Below, in pieces: positions 40,498 through 53,400 of a stretch of DNA of 64,000 bases. A program made the translations under genes and the position numbers. This DNA comes from Verpa conica. Taxonomy: Eukaryota; Ascomycota; Pezizomycetes; Pezizales; Morchellaceae. The stretch covers positions 682,001 to 746,000 of the forward strand of contig JAUFSD010000025.1 of the NCBI GenBank assembly GCA_033030425.1, given 5' to 3'. The notes under the pieces are model-generated. The model ran no database searches and was not told the origin of the DNA. It saw only the letters and a program-made list of their open reading frames with translations. Each line of letters opens with the position of its first letter. Position 1 is the stretch's first letter.

Positions 40498-43400
40498 TCA
40501 ACTCAAAGTCTGTTGCTTGCTCATACCGGCGTAAATCCCCCCTCTCGCCACCAACTCCTCATGTCTTCCCCACTCAACAATCCTCCCCTGGTCAAAAACA
40601 TATATACAGTCAGCTCTCTGAATACTCGCCAGCCTATGTGCAACAGCAATACAAGTTCTCCCTCTGCTTGCGCTCGCCACTGCCTCCTGCACCATCTTCT
40701 CTGAGTGTGAGTCTAGGGCTGACGTCGCCTCATCTAGTAGCAAGATAGCCGGGTCCCTCATGAGTGCTCTTGCAAGTGAAACGCGCTGCTTCTGCCCACC
40801 AGAGAGGAGCGAGCCGTTGGTTCCGCAGTCGCTGTGGATGTTAGTGTAGTCACCATATAGAGCGAAAGTGACTTACGTTTCGTAACCTTCTGGTAGACTC
40901 ATGATGAAGTTGTGTAGGCCACACATCTTACATACGCGTTCTACGTCCCCCTGGGTAACCGTGTTGCCTTCTCCCGCTCCTAGACCAATGTTGAAAGCGA
41001 TACTTCCGGGGAATAGGCATGGCTCCTGACTCACAAGAGAGATCTTACTGCGGTGTTCTCGGACTGGTAGGGTGCGGATATCAACATCGTCAACTAATAC
41101 AGCTCCGCTATCAACATCGTAGAATCGCTCAAGTAATGCAACGGCGCTCGACTTTCCGGCACCAGAGTACCCTACGAAAGCGACAAACTGCCCAGACTTG
41201 ACGGTAAGATTGAGACCTTGAAGAACCGGCATGTTTGGGCGTGTAGCATAGCGGAAATGAACATCGCGGAACTCAACCTTGCCTCTTCCTTTACGAGTGA
41301 CAAGCTTCTCATCAGACTCTTTGTGCAAAGGAGCAGTATCGATATCGATGGTAGGCTTCTGATCATGAAGCTTAAACACCGATATCGCTGCGGTCTTAGC
41401 TCTTGTAACTTCTGGGGCAAGTGAAAACATCTGTCCGGATGCCTGCGCGCTGAATAGCAATGCCGGAAGAACGATGAAGAACTGTAGTGTGCTGTAATTC
41501 CCATCCCGAACTTGCCGACTCCCCCAATAGTACGCAAGTGCATACACGAAATACGTAATTGCGAGTGCAAATGCGAGCCAGAAGTTGCCTTGGACGATGA
41601 AGCGCAAGCTCTCGCGGTAAGGTTTATCGACTGCCTCCCCATATAATCTTGTGACATCCTGTTCACGGCCTAGTGCTGCGACGGTGCGGATTGCAGTACA
41701 CGCTTCTGTAGCGAGTGTCGCTGCATCTAGATACGCTGTCTCATGGCGCTGCTCGAACTTTGCAAGAACACGAAGTCTAAGGAAACCGGAGACGACCATG
41801 ATGGGGACTGCGGCGAGGAGGACAATTGCTATCTTCCAGGCCACTACATGGGCAAGGATAATTCCGCCAAGCATGGATGTAGTTACTGAGAATATCGTTC
41901 CGAGAATAACACCAGATAGTCCTGAGAGATGCCCAGTGTCCATATTCAACATCGACATCAGCGCTCCAGGTGAGTGCGAGGGCACCTGGAACCAGGCGAT
42001 ATCTTGCCGGAGAATAGTCCTTAAAGACCGGTCCCGAATCCGGCGGATCAATCGCTCTGATACTATTCCAAAGGCAGAGCCAGAAACGGTATATGCGCAT
42101 AGTGCAATCAGAGCCAGCACAAAAAAGATCAGCGAGAAGAAATCAGCGCGGTCTTTCAGCGTTGTGGAGTTTTTCTGGTTATTAAGGATGTTGATGAGGT
42201 TTCCGAATACAATTGATTCACCAAGGATGATGCCGCCAGTAATGATACTTGCACAGAGACCGATAGCGACTATGGGCCAGTCTGGTTTGCTGAGGGTTAA
42301 GCAGCGCTTGAGTAACTGCCCTGAGGAGTAAGATATAGGTGTATCCACCTCAGGAATAACCTCCGTCTTCTCACTCTCAGTAAGACCACTTTTTTCATCA
42401 ATTCTCTCCACTTCATCATCTACTCGTGTTCTCGCAGAACTAAGACTGCTTGCCTCACTGTCCCCACTGAGTAGTCTCTGTGCTTTTACGAGCTCATAAT
42501 AAGCTCCCTTCCTTGTGACAAGTTCTTCATGTGTCCCTTCTTCCACAACTTTCCCAGCAGCCATAACAATAATCTTATCAGCGCCCCTTACAGTGGCAAG
42601 ACGGTGCGCAATCATAACCATCGTCCTACACTTTCTCTCCCTCGCCTTCTCAAGCGCATCCTGTATCACCGCCTCACTCCCGGCATCAAGCGCACTGGTA
42701 GGCTCATCAAGCACTAATATCTCTGGATCTGCTACTAGCGCTCTTGCCAACGAAACTCGCTGTCGCTGCCCACCCGAAAGTTGCGTTGCCCCGCTCCCTC
42801 CAATTCGTGTATTGAACCCGTCCGGGAGTGCGCTTATGAAATCATACGCATTTGCATCTCTTGCAGCTTGATAACAAAGATCTTTTGCAGCCTCTGGTGT
42901 AAGTTCCTTATGTAGTAGTCCATGCATGATATTCTCCATAATGGTTCCAGAGAAAAGAACAGGTTCTTGATCAACGAGAGATACATGGCTGCGATAATTG
43001 CGTACGTTTAACTCCCGCATGTTATGGCCACCGATTAAGATTCGACCATAAGTGGGATCATAAAAGCGGAGGAGGAGAGCGGCAATAGTGCTTTTACCAC
43101 TTCCGGAGGGGCCAACGATAGCGGTGAATTTACCGGCTGGGAAGGTGAGTGTTACATCATTGAGCACCTGGATGGCACGGGAAGGGTACGTGAATGCTAC
43201 TTTCTCGAGAAAAATGTCGTTCTTGTCTGCCGGGGTAGGCATAGGGTGTCCATGTGGGGAATAGATGTTGATGTCGGACTCCTTTCTATCAAGTAGTGTT
43301 ATAATCTTTTCGCCCGCCGCGGCGGCCAAGGCGAATGTCTGTAGGAATGGCCCAAAGGATCCAACAACGAAGGAAGCATCAAGAATCAAGAAAACAACTG

Positions 43401-44549
43401 TGTATACTGTTCCTGCGCCTTCGCTCCCTGTGAACAAACCACTCGCAATCTGCTGGGAACCCTCCCAGAATGCGAGGGCGTTGGCGGCGTAACTGTAGTG
43501 TGAGACATCGTTAGTGTCGTTGCATAATTAGTAGCCTGGGTTAGGGTTGTGGAATGGTAGTACATACGCTACAAAGAAGACAAGACCTAGCATTGCAGCG
43601 CCGCTGAACGATTTTTTAACACCATGGGCCACAGCAGGCGACATGAGGCTATTGTGGGTGGTAGAAAGGGTGTCAAGAGCATTGAAGGCCTGGACTACTT
43701 GCACAGCGGTAATTGCACCTTCAGCAATTGAGGTCGCTTTCTCGGAGCATGTAGTTGCTTGCTTCGCGTATTTCGATACGATCTTGGAACCACCGTATAC
43801 GACAATGAACATTGCAGGAACTACCCCGGCGAATAAAATTCCAGTGAGACGAGCATTGAGGATGAAGCCGGTTGTGAATGCGGCAATGAAGTACGCGGCA
43901 GATTGAAGGAATAGGCCGGCTTTCTCGGAGGTGCCGAGTTGGATAGTTTGCGTGTCTGCTGTGAGGCGGTTTGCAATCTAGGAGTGTTATTAGTTTTTTA
44001 TTTCTTGATATTACTTGCGGGGGTATATACATCGGGACATTCAACCTCGAACCACCCAACTTCCATTCCGACTGCTTTCTTTAGTAGTGCTTCTCGGAGA
44101 CCTCGCGAGACTCGCTCTCCCACTACACCCCAGGCGGTTGCCCAGCCCCATGTTATGAAAAAGTATGCAACTGCGACTCCTAAGAGCTGCCCAATGCGTG
44201 TATTGATTTCATCTGCTGTTGGTGGGAAATTATTGATTATCTTCCCGAATATCACACCAATGATTGGGAGTGGTACACCGGCTGCGAGAGAGAGTACAAC
44301 TGCGCTAAAGAGGATAAATCGGTCATTGAAAGTTGTGAGAGGCCGGTAGAGTGTGAAATAGCTGGATTGTAACTGGCGATTGAGGACTTGTTTTAGAAGG
44401 GGTACAGCGGTGGAAGTAGTAGTAGTAGGAGGGATTGTGGTCGTGGGGTCTGGAATGGTGGTTGATGGGAGATGGGAGATATCAATATTGTGGTCAGGAA
44501 GATGTGAGATTTCGGTACTGCGGTCCCTGGAAGGGGGGCGAGTAGCCAT
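40498..44549 (-). CDS. ABC transporter, full-size ABCB (multidrug resistance) type, siderophore-cluster exporter candidate
   Basis: Four exons (44549-44031, 43977-43568, 43492-40877, 40831-40498) give about 1,292 residues with the order TMD1-NBD1-TMD2-NBD2. NBD1 has Walker [10 protein letters not shown], signature [11 protein letters not shown] and Walker [16 protein letters not shown]2 has Walker [10 protein letters not shown], signature [11 protein letters not shown] and Walker [13 protein letters not shown], so both sites look catalytically competent. The N-terminus has a Thr/Pro-rich tract of about 50 residues before the first membrane helix. The family exports hydrophobic compounds across the plasma membrane or into the vacuole. 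Its divergent pairing with the ferrichrome-type NRPS over a GATA-rich promoter suggests transport of the siderophore or of a breakdown product; the substrate is inferred only. Confidence 0.94.
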
Positions 44550-45025
44550 AGTGAATTGGGCCCTGGAGTAGAACGGAGTATGCTCTCTTGAGGATTTTTA
44601 GAGGTCTTGAGGATCGTGAAGTCTATAGCCAGAAATGATCCAACAAGATCAGCCTTCTGTAGAGATTCTCAATTATCTGGGGCCCCAGGAAGACCCTGAA
44701 AGGTGAGGATATAGATCTCGTAATTAATAGAAACCGGATATCACCTACAAGAAAAAAAAGCTAAAATATCACCGATATAGCTACAAGTTCTTCGGGAACA
44801 TAACAAACAGAGGCAATCGAACCGTTCCTCAAGAAACAATAGACGGTGGGTGGGGGAAAATATGAAGCAGATCAAAAAGGATCAGAATTAGAGAATCCGC
44901 AACTAGGATAGAGGTGGTAAAAAAGTTTGGTCGGAAAATACTGGGGAGTGGAAATGACCAGGGCAACAGGTACCAGGGGGATTTGCCGAAGATATTAATG
45001 GGGAAATAGCTAGAGGGAATAGTGG

Positions 45026-45034
45026 ATCTGATAA
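45026..45034 (+). promoter_or_regulatory. Iron-type GATA box (ATCTGATAA)
   Basis: Perfect consensus match, 477 bp upstream of the ABC transporter start. Confidence 0.6.
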
Positions 45035-45068
45035 CTCGATTGAACTTGGGAAAACATACCGTATTAAG

Positions 45069-45077
45069 TTATCTGAT
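45069..45077 (-). promoter_or_regulatory. Iron-type GATA box (ATCAGATAA)
   Basis: Perfect consensus on the minus strand, 43 bp from the box at 45,026; paired sites are typical for SreA-type repressors. Confidence 0.6.
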
Positions 45078-45266
45078 CCGCCACCCTGCATAAGTAACTA
45101 GTAAAACCAGCTCCTGTGAATGTCCTAGTACAGGAAGGTAGAGAGGTGAATGCCAACAACCCAACGCATCTACGAAAACGCACATGATCATGGTGGCGGA
45201 CTGAACATCACCCCCGCTCATGATGAAACTAGGAGTATTCTCAATCACTCGGCACTGATGCATGAA

Positions 45267-45275
45267 TTATCAGAT
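45267..45275 (-). promoter_or_regulatory. Iron-type GATA box (ATCTGATAA)
   Basis: Perfect consensus on the minus strand, overlapping a near match ATCAGATAG on the plus strand (45,269-45,277), giving a quasi-palindromic double site. Confidence 0.6.
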
Positions 45276-45641
45276 AGATCAGCGTGGGGGAAGAGGTGAC
45301 GAGAGAGAGACGGCAAGATATCGCGATGAGCATTATCTCATAGTCTGATAATCTCTCCCTTCTTCGATTGACGGGACCTAAGTCATAGTGGAGTAGATCT
45401 GATAGATTGTAGAAATATTGCGGTATTTTGAAGCCGGTCACAAAGACGAACCCCGAGGTTAAGGGCTGTAAGAATTGCGTAAGAGGTTCCATGGGCATCG
45501 TGCTCGTTATTATTATTTGATTCTTGTTTAGGTATAGTTTTGCAGGGGGGAGGGCCGTATTTCCACAGTTCCACCGTCACTCGCGCCGCCCCGCTCTCGT
45601 GTATGAGGAGCTGGCCCAAAGCAAAACATCGCTACCATACC

Positions 45642-45646
45642 CCAAT
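45642..45646 (+). promoter_or_regulatory. CCAAT box
   Basis: CCCCAATCAATC in the middle of the divergent promoter matches the CCAAT-binding-complex core. In ascomycetes HapX with this complex tunes iron genes; the role here is inferred from context. Confidence 0.35.
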
Positions 45647-45818
45647 CAATCTAACTCCTACACCGCTGCATAAAATCAGGTTGAGTGTTCGAAATTTTTT
45701 CCCTGTCGCCGGGGTCGGAGGGACAGGAAAACCGTTAAGAAGGCCAATATCTCTCAATCCCTGCATATGCATTACTATGTAGGGCAGACGTTGGGCGACA
45801 TAAGGCTTCTTCGAGTTC

Positions 45819-45827
45819 ATCTGATAA
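45819..45827 (+). promoter_or_regulatory. Iron-type GATA box (ATCTGATAA)
   Basis: Perfect consensus match about 1.05 kb upstream of the NRPS start and 1.27 kb from the ABC start. Confidence 0.6.
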
Positions 45828-46875
45828 TTCCTGTCACATTTACTCCCTGCGTGCATGGGGGCCGGCTAATCAATATGCAGTCCGTCGGTGGAGGGGGGGG
45901 AGATGGCCGATTGATTAGACAAACGTGTTATCAATCGCATCAATCTGCCTGGACCTGCAGATGGGCGGTGCTAAGCGAGTCACGTCTGGAGATGGCCGTG
46001 TCACGGGGTCTCCTCGGGTGTGTCACGGAGGTCAGACGGGCAACGTCACATCAACCCGCCATTACCTCATCTCAACCACCACAGTGACCTGCCTCATCCT
46101 CCTCATCCGTCCTGCCAGCAGCCAGATACGGTGAATTCTCGCATCCAAGCTGTTGGGAGTACTTCGCCATCTCGCCATCATGTTCTCACACGTCGAGTTG
46201 GTACCACCACGCTGTGTAATGCGAGTGCTATGATAGGTCGCCCTGACATTGGGTGTATAATTCCTTTTTTTGTGTATTCCTACTCTTGGGGTTGGGGGTT
46301 GGGGGCTGAGGGAAGGGTGTGGGCGTGTGGATAGCCCGTGCAATGGATACGGATATGGATATGGATTCGCATACCGTGCAGACTGGGGTATTCTATGCCA
46401 AGCAGATCTGGTGCTGGTACCTTACCTGACCCGAAGTGCAACTACTCTCTATCGTGATTAATGTTGTTTAGCGGCGGTGGAGCTCTATAACATTCAAGGC
46501 TTCCCTTTCCTCTGGTCTCCTCTACTTCAGCCTCTATTTCATAGCTATTACAAGTGTTCGTTCGCAGTACAAGCCAAGTGCACTGTCACATATCTGCATA
46601 GAATATTTATCACCTACACTTCAAACCTGCCCAAGCGCAACTCTCCAAAAGGCTGCAGCTGCGACTTGCTGTTTTTCGATTTGATATCACCAGCCTCCGG
46701 CGTTGGTCTTTTTGGTGCCACCAGAGATAAAAACTCTCTGCTCTCTCTACTTAAATATCTACTATAGACGTTATTGTTACTACGGGCTGTTATAGCTATA
46801 CAGTAGGGCCTCCACCACAGCATCTTTCTTCCTAGCAGTTTCTAACAGTTGTGCCATCAGTCAACTCAACTCACC

Positions 46876-49800
46876 ATGTCAAAGTCCTACCGGTTCACGG
46901 TTTTCCCCTCTCTTCACCCCACAACTAGCATTTCTGTCACCCCTATAATTCTCACTGCTTCTATCGACCTCCCGGAACATTGCGCAAATGGTACAATAGT
47001 CCTTGCATGGTCGTATCTCCTCCATGGACACTGTGCAACCGACACTGCTGTCTTCCGCGTCGATGGCGCCATATCCGGCGCCGAATTTAATGATGGGAAG
47101 CTAGAATGGATTTCCGAAGGAGCTGTTGATGCAAGCGAGGGTGGGCGATGGACCGGTGTCTATTTCACGGAGGTAAGCTTTTTCCACTCCGTACTTGAAA
47201 AGGGTGGTTATTGACGAATCAACAGCAACCAAGTGGAATAGAGCCGCAGCTATATCTAACAGTAGATATCATCGCGAGAAGAGCACTTCTCCATGTATCA
47301 TCCGAGCTCGTCCCAGAATCATATCCCTCTACCCTCTCTGCACAGTTTCTACATATCCTGAACTCTCTCTTACAATCCCCATTCTCCAAAATTCAACCAT
47401 TCCCGAGCGGAGGGTTATCGGTTCTGAATCCTAGCCCCATAAGACTCCCTGGCCCTTCACTACTTCACCAATTAATCCGTTTCTCTGGCCATGGCGATAA
47501 AACTGCACTTGATTTCCTCCACGCAGACGGAACACAGAGTACCTATAGCTATGCCCAGCTCGATATCCTCTCCACAAAATTCGCGGTTAAGCTCACACCA
47601 CACCTCCACCGGAGCAAGATGATTCCCGTGCTGCTTCGACAGTCACCAGATCTCTATATCGCCCTTCTTGGCATCCTTAAAGCAGGAGCTGCATTTGTGC
47701 CGCTACCACTTGACGCCCCAGTGGAGAGAATACGCTTTGTTGTTACAGATGTGCAGGCGGCATGTATTGTGACTCACCCGGAGCTATCAAGCATATTCTC
47801 TTGGGAGGCTTGTCCACCCACTGTCACGCTCGAGGACGACGTATGTACGTTCTCGCTTGAGGGGCTTCTAGGATTACCGGGCTGGATTGATGATAGGAGA
47901 ACTGCATATGTAATGTATACTAGTGGCACCACGGGCACACCGAAGGGTGTCGCTGTGAGTCACAGGGCAGCAACCCAGAGTCTTCTTGCGCACGAACGAC
48001 ATATACCCTTATTTACCCGGTGGCTGCAGTTTGCGGCGCCGACATTCGATGTGTTTGTATTTGAAATGTTTTTCCCACTAGTCAGAGGTACAGTGCTTGT
48101 TGGGTGCGAGAGGGGGAGGTTGTTGCGGGATTTGCCAGAAGCTGTCAGAGAGATGGAAGTGGATGCCGTAGAACTCACACCGACGGTTGCTGGTGGGCTT
48201 CTTGGGCTGCCGGAAGGCGTGCCTGGGTTGAAAGTATTGTTGACGATTGGCGAGATGCTTACAGCGGGAGTTGTGGAAGCGTGGGGCGGCGGTGTGCTCC
48301 AGGGGATGTACGGCCCTACTGAAGCGGCGATTCACTGCACTCTTGCTGGAAACTTTGAGCGTGAAGCTAAAGTCGGCGATGTTGGTGTTCCATTTGATAC
48401 TGTCTCTGCGTTTATTATTGCTCCTTACAAGGGCGGCGAGATCGAGGTGCTTCCGGTTGGATGGATTGGAGAGCTGGCGGTTGGTGGCTGGCAACTGGCA
48501 GATGGATATGTGGGACGACCTGAGCAGACGAGAGAGGTCTTCATTGACTCTAAAATATATGGACGATTATACCGAACTGGTGATAGAGCGAGGATCCTCC
48601 CAACGGGAAGAATTGAGTGCTTAGGCCGTGTTGGAGCAGGCCAGGTTAAGCTGAGAGGACAGAGAGTAGAGCTCGGGGAAGTCGAGGAGGTTGTGTTGAA
48701 AACACCCGGAACGAAGGGATGTGTGGCGAATGTAGTTGATAGCACTATGGTTGTCTGGGTTGGTGGCGGTGTGAAAAAAACTGCGATAATAGACGTGTGC
48801 AAGAGGTGGCTACCGGGTTTTATGGTCCCTGGTGATATCGTCGTCTTTGATGAGCTGCCTAGACTTGCATCAGGGAAGGCAGATCGAAAGAGATTAGAGA
48901 AGGAGTATCGGGAGAGGATTGTGGAAGTGGAAGAGGAAGACATGGAGAGCGGAGAGCGAGTGATTGCTGGTGAAGTTGAACGATTGCTAGGGGTTGCGCC
49001 AGGCAGATGTGGTAGTCTCATTGCACTTGGGCTTGATTCAATACAAGCTATTCGATTGGTCTCTGCTCTTCGATCAAAGGAGTTTAAGATTGAAGTTGTC
49101 GATGTACTCAAGGCAGACACAGTCGCGGGTATCGCAGAAGTCATCGGTCAGATTAGGACTACCTCCCAGGATACCAATGAGGCGGTGTTGAAGCAGTTCA
49201 AGGCAGTTGAAGAATCTGCAAGAACGAGACTTCCAAAAGATGCATCTGACATAGAGAAAATCATCCCTTGCACCTCAATACAATCCGCTATGCTTGCCGA
49301 GACAGCCAGAGACAGTTCCGTATACTGTAACTGGATCCTACTATCACTTCCACAATGCCCTGCTGCCGTGGTTGAGAAGGCCCTCAGAGCTATCATTGAC
49401 GCGAACGAGATTTTGCGAACGGGTTTTGCTGCCCTAGATGATGGGTTCGCCCAAATTATCTATCGTTCTTCACGGCCGGCGCAGTTCTCGGTTGGTGTGA
49501 ATGTAGAGGCCGAGTGGAGCATTACTATGGATGCGTTAGTCGAACCGCCATTCAGAGCAACACTTGTGCATGGAGAGCTAAGTATCCAGATCCACCACGC
49601 AATCTATGACGGATGGTGCTGGGAGCAAGTCATGGCCGATTTCGCAACCCTGCTAGAAGGGCGCACGGTAGCAACGAGACCACAGTACGAGAAAGTTGTA
49701 GAAAGGGAGTTAGCGAGGCCCCCCCGAGCTATTGAAGAAAGCATGGCGTATTGGAAGAGCGTACTAGACGGATTTGACTCCACAACACTCCAATGCCTAA

Positions 49801-50440
49801 ATGAGAGGACCGATGTAGTTGCGGAGGTCTGTGGGGAGTCTTCTATCCTCACAATTGGGAGAAGAGAATATGATGCTGCAGCAAGAGCGCTTGGTGTCTC
49901 ACCGCAGACAATCATACAGACTGCGTGGGCATTCCTGTGGTCTTTTTATATCGGCTCAGCAGATGCTGTGTTTGGAAGTGTAGTCTCTGGGAGAACAGTC
50001 GCGATTGAGGGGATCGAGGATGTAATCGGTCCTACAATTCTTACATTGCCAGTTAGGGTTAATGTTGGTCGAGAGCGTGTAGTGAGGGATGTGATTGCAG
50101 ATCTAGCGAAGAGGGGGAGGGAGATGCTGGCTCATGAAGTTGGACTGAGAGAGGTGAAGAAGGTGTGGGGGGGTGAGGGTGCACTTTTTGAGAGTTTACT
50201 GGTATGGCAACAGACATTAATGACCGGAGGGGGGAGTGTGAAGGTTGTGGATGCAAGAGATAGACTTGAGGTAAGTATCGGATGAATGAGATTCAATGAG
50301 TTATGATACACTTGGTATTGAATCGAGTGTGCTAACCGCCGGAATAGTTTACGATCCTAATTGAAGTCGAGCCTGGTGTAGAGGGGATCAATCTCAGGGC
50401 TACTTATCAGTCTGCTATATTACCCCAAGCCCAGGTTAAG
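46876..50440 (+). other. NRPS module 1 (A1-T1-C1)
   Basis: The first exon plus early exon 2 encode a leader of about 180 residues before A1, related to a C-terminal condensation-like lead-in. A1 spans about 47,450-48,900 with YTSGTTGTPKG, YGPTEA, YRTGD and the A10 lysine in ASGKADRK. T1 carries LGLDSI with serine at about 49,038. C1 spans about 49,250-50,440 with the active-site motif HHAIYDG near 49,592. Confidence 0.85.
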
Positions 50441-53400
50441 CTCATGCTTAGCCAGCTCGACCAGTTTGTATCTGGGATTATATCGCAACCAGATCAAACT
50501 CTAGCCAGTCTGCAGAGCACCCTCACTGAAGATGTTCTCGCTGTCGAAAACCCAAACCCTTCGGTACCGCCAATAACTGACACCCCGTCATTGGTAGACC
50601 TGGTCGAGCGTGCCGTCGCAAGAACACCAAACACTATCGCAGTGGAGTTCGCGAATGATATCGTCGATGGTGTACTAGACTCAACTAAGCTCACATACGC
50701 GCAACTCAACTCACAGGCTAATAAGCTTGCATACCATCTTCTATCGCTTGGTGTCGTATCAGATGAGCTTGTCTGCGTGTGTATGGAGAAATCGCCGGCG
50801 TTATATATCTCGATCTTGGCAATACTGAAAGCGGGTGCTGCGTATGTTCCGGTCACGCCAGAAACACCGAAGGAGCGCATATCACACATCTTAACCACTG
50901 GAGATATGAAGCTCTGTCTGACCACCAGCGATTTGGAAAAAACACTAGGGGTTCCTGAAGGTGTGAAGGCAGTCCTCGTCGATAGTGTGAATGTTAGGTG
51001 GTACTCTGGGGAGAATCCAGATGTTGAGAGATCTGGTGAGAAATTGGCTTATGCCGTATTTACCTCTGGCAGCACGGGGGTACCCAAGGGAGTGTTGGTC
51101 GATAATAGCGCGGTTGTCAATAATATACTAGTTTTGCAAGGGGTTTACCCGGTGGGGCCTGGGTCAAGGATGCTACAGTCTTGCACAATTGCGTTTGATG
51201 GTATGTTGACCCTCTATTGTGTCTGGGATGCGACTGATAGGGACAGTTTCCGTATTTGAAATTTTTTTTACATGGAGTATGGGGATGACACTATGTTCGG
51301 GTAGTAAGGATGTCTTGCTTCGTGATATTGAAGGAGCCATTAATGTGTTGAGAACTACACATCTCAGCATGACACCGACTGTTGCTGCTCTCGTCAATCC
51401 TGATAATGTCCCTTGTGTGAAGTTCTTGGTTACAGCAGGCGAAACTGTGACGCCAAAGGTTTTTGGTGATTGGGCTGGTAGGGGTTTTTATATGGGTAAG
51501 TCCAAATCTGATAAAGTAGATGTGTTTTCTAATTGAGAGTAGGATATGGTCCGAGTGAGACTGTGAATATTTGCACAGCGAGGCTAAGTGTAAGTAGAAA
51601 GGATAATATTAAGACTATAGGAGAACCCCTCGCAACCACGTCTGCGTTTATCTTCTCAGATCAAGGTGAAGAAGTCGGTCTCGTCCCCAAGGGTGGTTTG
51701 GGTGAATTATGTATTGGTGGAGCGCAATTGGTGAGAGCTCACCGATATCAAGTGATAGCTCAAGACTCGTATTGACTAGGTATATAGGCACGTGGATATC
51801 TCAAAATGCCCGAACTCACGAATCGAAAGTTCATAACACACCCAAAGTACGGGAGGATATACCGCACAGGTGATATCTGCCGTATGCTCTGGGATGGATC
51901 TATAGACTTCGTGGGACGAATAGACGATCAGACCAAGATCAGAGGCCACAGAATCGAACTCGGAGAAATCAACTCTATACTCCTCAAGTCAGACATTGTT
52001 CTTCATGCTGCTACCATGCCGATTCAAAGGCAGGAGATGAATTCGTACCAACTAGTTGCGTTTGTGCTACTGAAAGGACATCAGGATCACAAGTTTGCTG
52101 TTTTAAAGAGCGATGAGGTGGTACGCAAGGCACTTGTTGATCTATTTACGAGATTAGGGAACTTCCTCCCACCTTATATGGTCCCTTCTGTAATTGTTCC
52201 GGTGACATCTATTCCTCTGATGGGGACGGGGAAGGCCGATAAGAAGGTAATGGAGCGGATATACCTCGATATGGATAGTAGCATCTTGGAGTCATACAGC
52301 GAGACTTTATTGGAGCAAGGTAGCGATAATCGAAATTGGACAGCAGTAGAAGAGGAGATCATTAATATCATTGCGGATGTCGCACGAGTGACGGTTGGTG
52401 AAGTTGGGCGAAATACTTCAATTTTCAAACTCGGCCTTGACTCGATCTCCGCCATCCAGCTCTCTAATCGAATCATGAAGGCTGGTTTCACCAGGCTAGA
52501 CGTTTCCCAGATAATGAAAAATCCTACTGTTGGCGCTCTGGCGACGCTTTTGGAAGATGGACAGCCCGCTGTGGTAAAAGATGACACGGCCAGGGATGTC
52601 CTACTGGGGTTCGCAAAAGAGATTCAAAATTCGGCTTTGGAGCAGCTGGGCATTTCAGCAGATGAGGTTATCAAGATATTACCTTGCACACCATTGCAGG
52701 AGGCTATGTTGGCCCAAAAGAAGGGGGTGGATGCTAGGACCTACTACAACCATACGGTGCTGAATCTCAAGGTTGACCCGGTACGGTTAAGGGACGCCTG
52801 GGTGATCATGGTCGAGAGGCACGATATAATGAGGACTTGCTTCTGCGTTACCTCAGATTCACGACATGCCTATGCACAGGTTGTGCTCAAGAATCATGAA
52901 CTACCTTGGACTACATTCGAGTTGGAGGCGACACAAGAGTTGATTGATGAGCGCATCGTTGAGGTCTCCTCATCTCTGAGCACAATACGGACCCCATACG
53001 CATTCTCACTGTTTTTATCATCTACGGGGGCAACTTTAATTATGTCGTTTCATCACTCTCTCTACGATGGTTTTGCGATGGATCTCTTACTCGAAGATGT
53101 ACGGAGGGCATATTATGGCTTAGAGCTTCCTACGAGACGTCCCTTTGACCCTGTTTTGGAGTATATGGAGAATATTGACTTAGAAGCTGCAGATAAGTTC
53201 TGGGCAGACATGTTGGCCGGACTCGAGCCATCTTCATTTCCGGATCTAACAGGAAAGACTACATCGTTCAAGAAGGAGACTAAACTTACAGGAATGAATT
53301 CAGCAAGGATAACATGTTCTAGATCTTTGAGCTCAGTTGAAGAAGGTTGCAGGAGCCTTTCAACCTCACTTTTAGCACTGGGGCAAACTGGATGGGCGCG

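Larger units (their letters stand above)
44550..46875. promoter_or_regulatory. Divergent promoter between ABC transporter and NRPS
   Basis: 2,326 bp between the two divergent starts. It contains four perfect ATCWGATAA boxes (listed separately) and near matches at 45,269-45,277 (ATCAGATAG), 45,343-45,351 (GTCTGATAA) and 45,397-45,405 (ATCTGATAG). A CCAATCA element lies at 45,642. The last 400 bp before the NRPS start are CT-rich. This arrangement fits joint repression of both genes by an iron-sensing GATA factor. Confidence 0.7.

Noticed and set aside
41651..42331. 226-codon open frame opposite the ABC transporter gene
   Set aside because: It is an antisense shadow of the clearly coding ABC exon and has no domain of its own.
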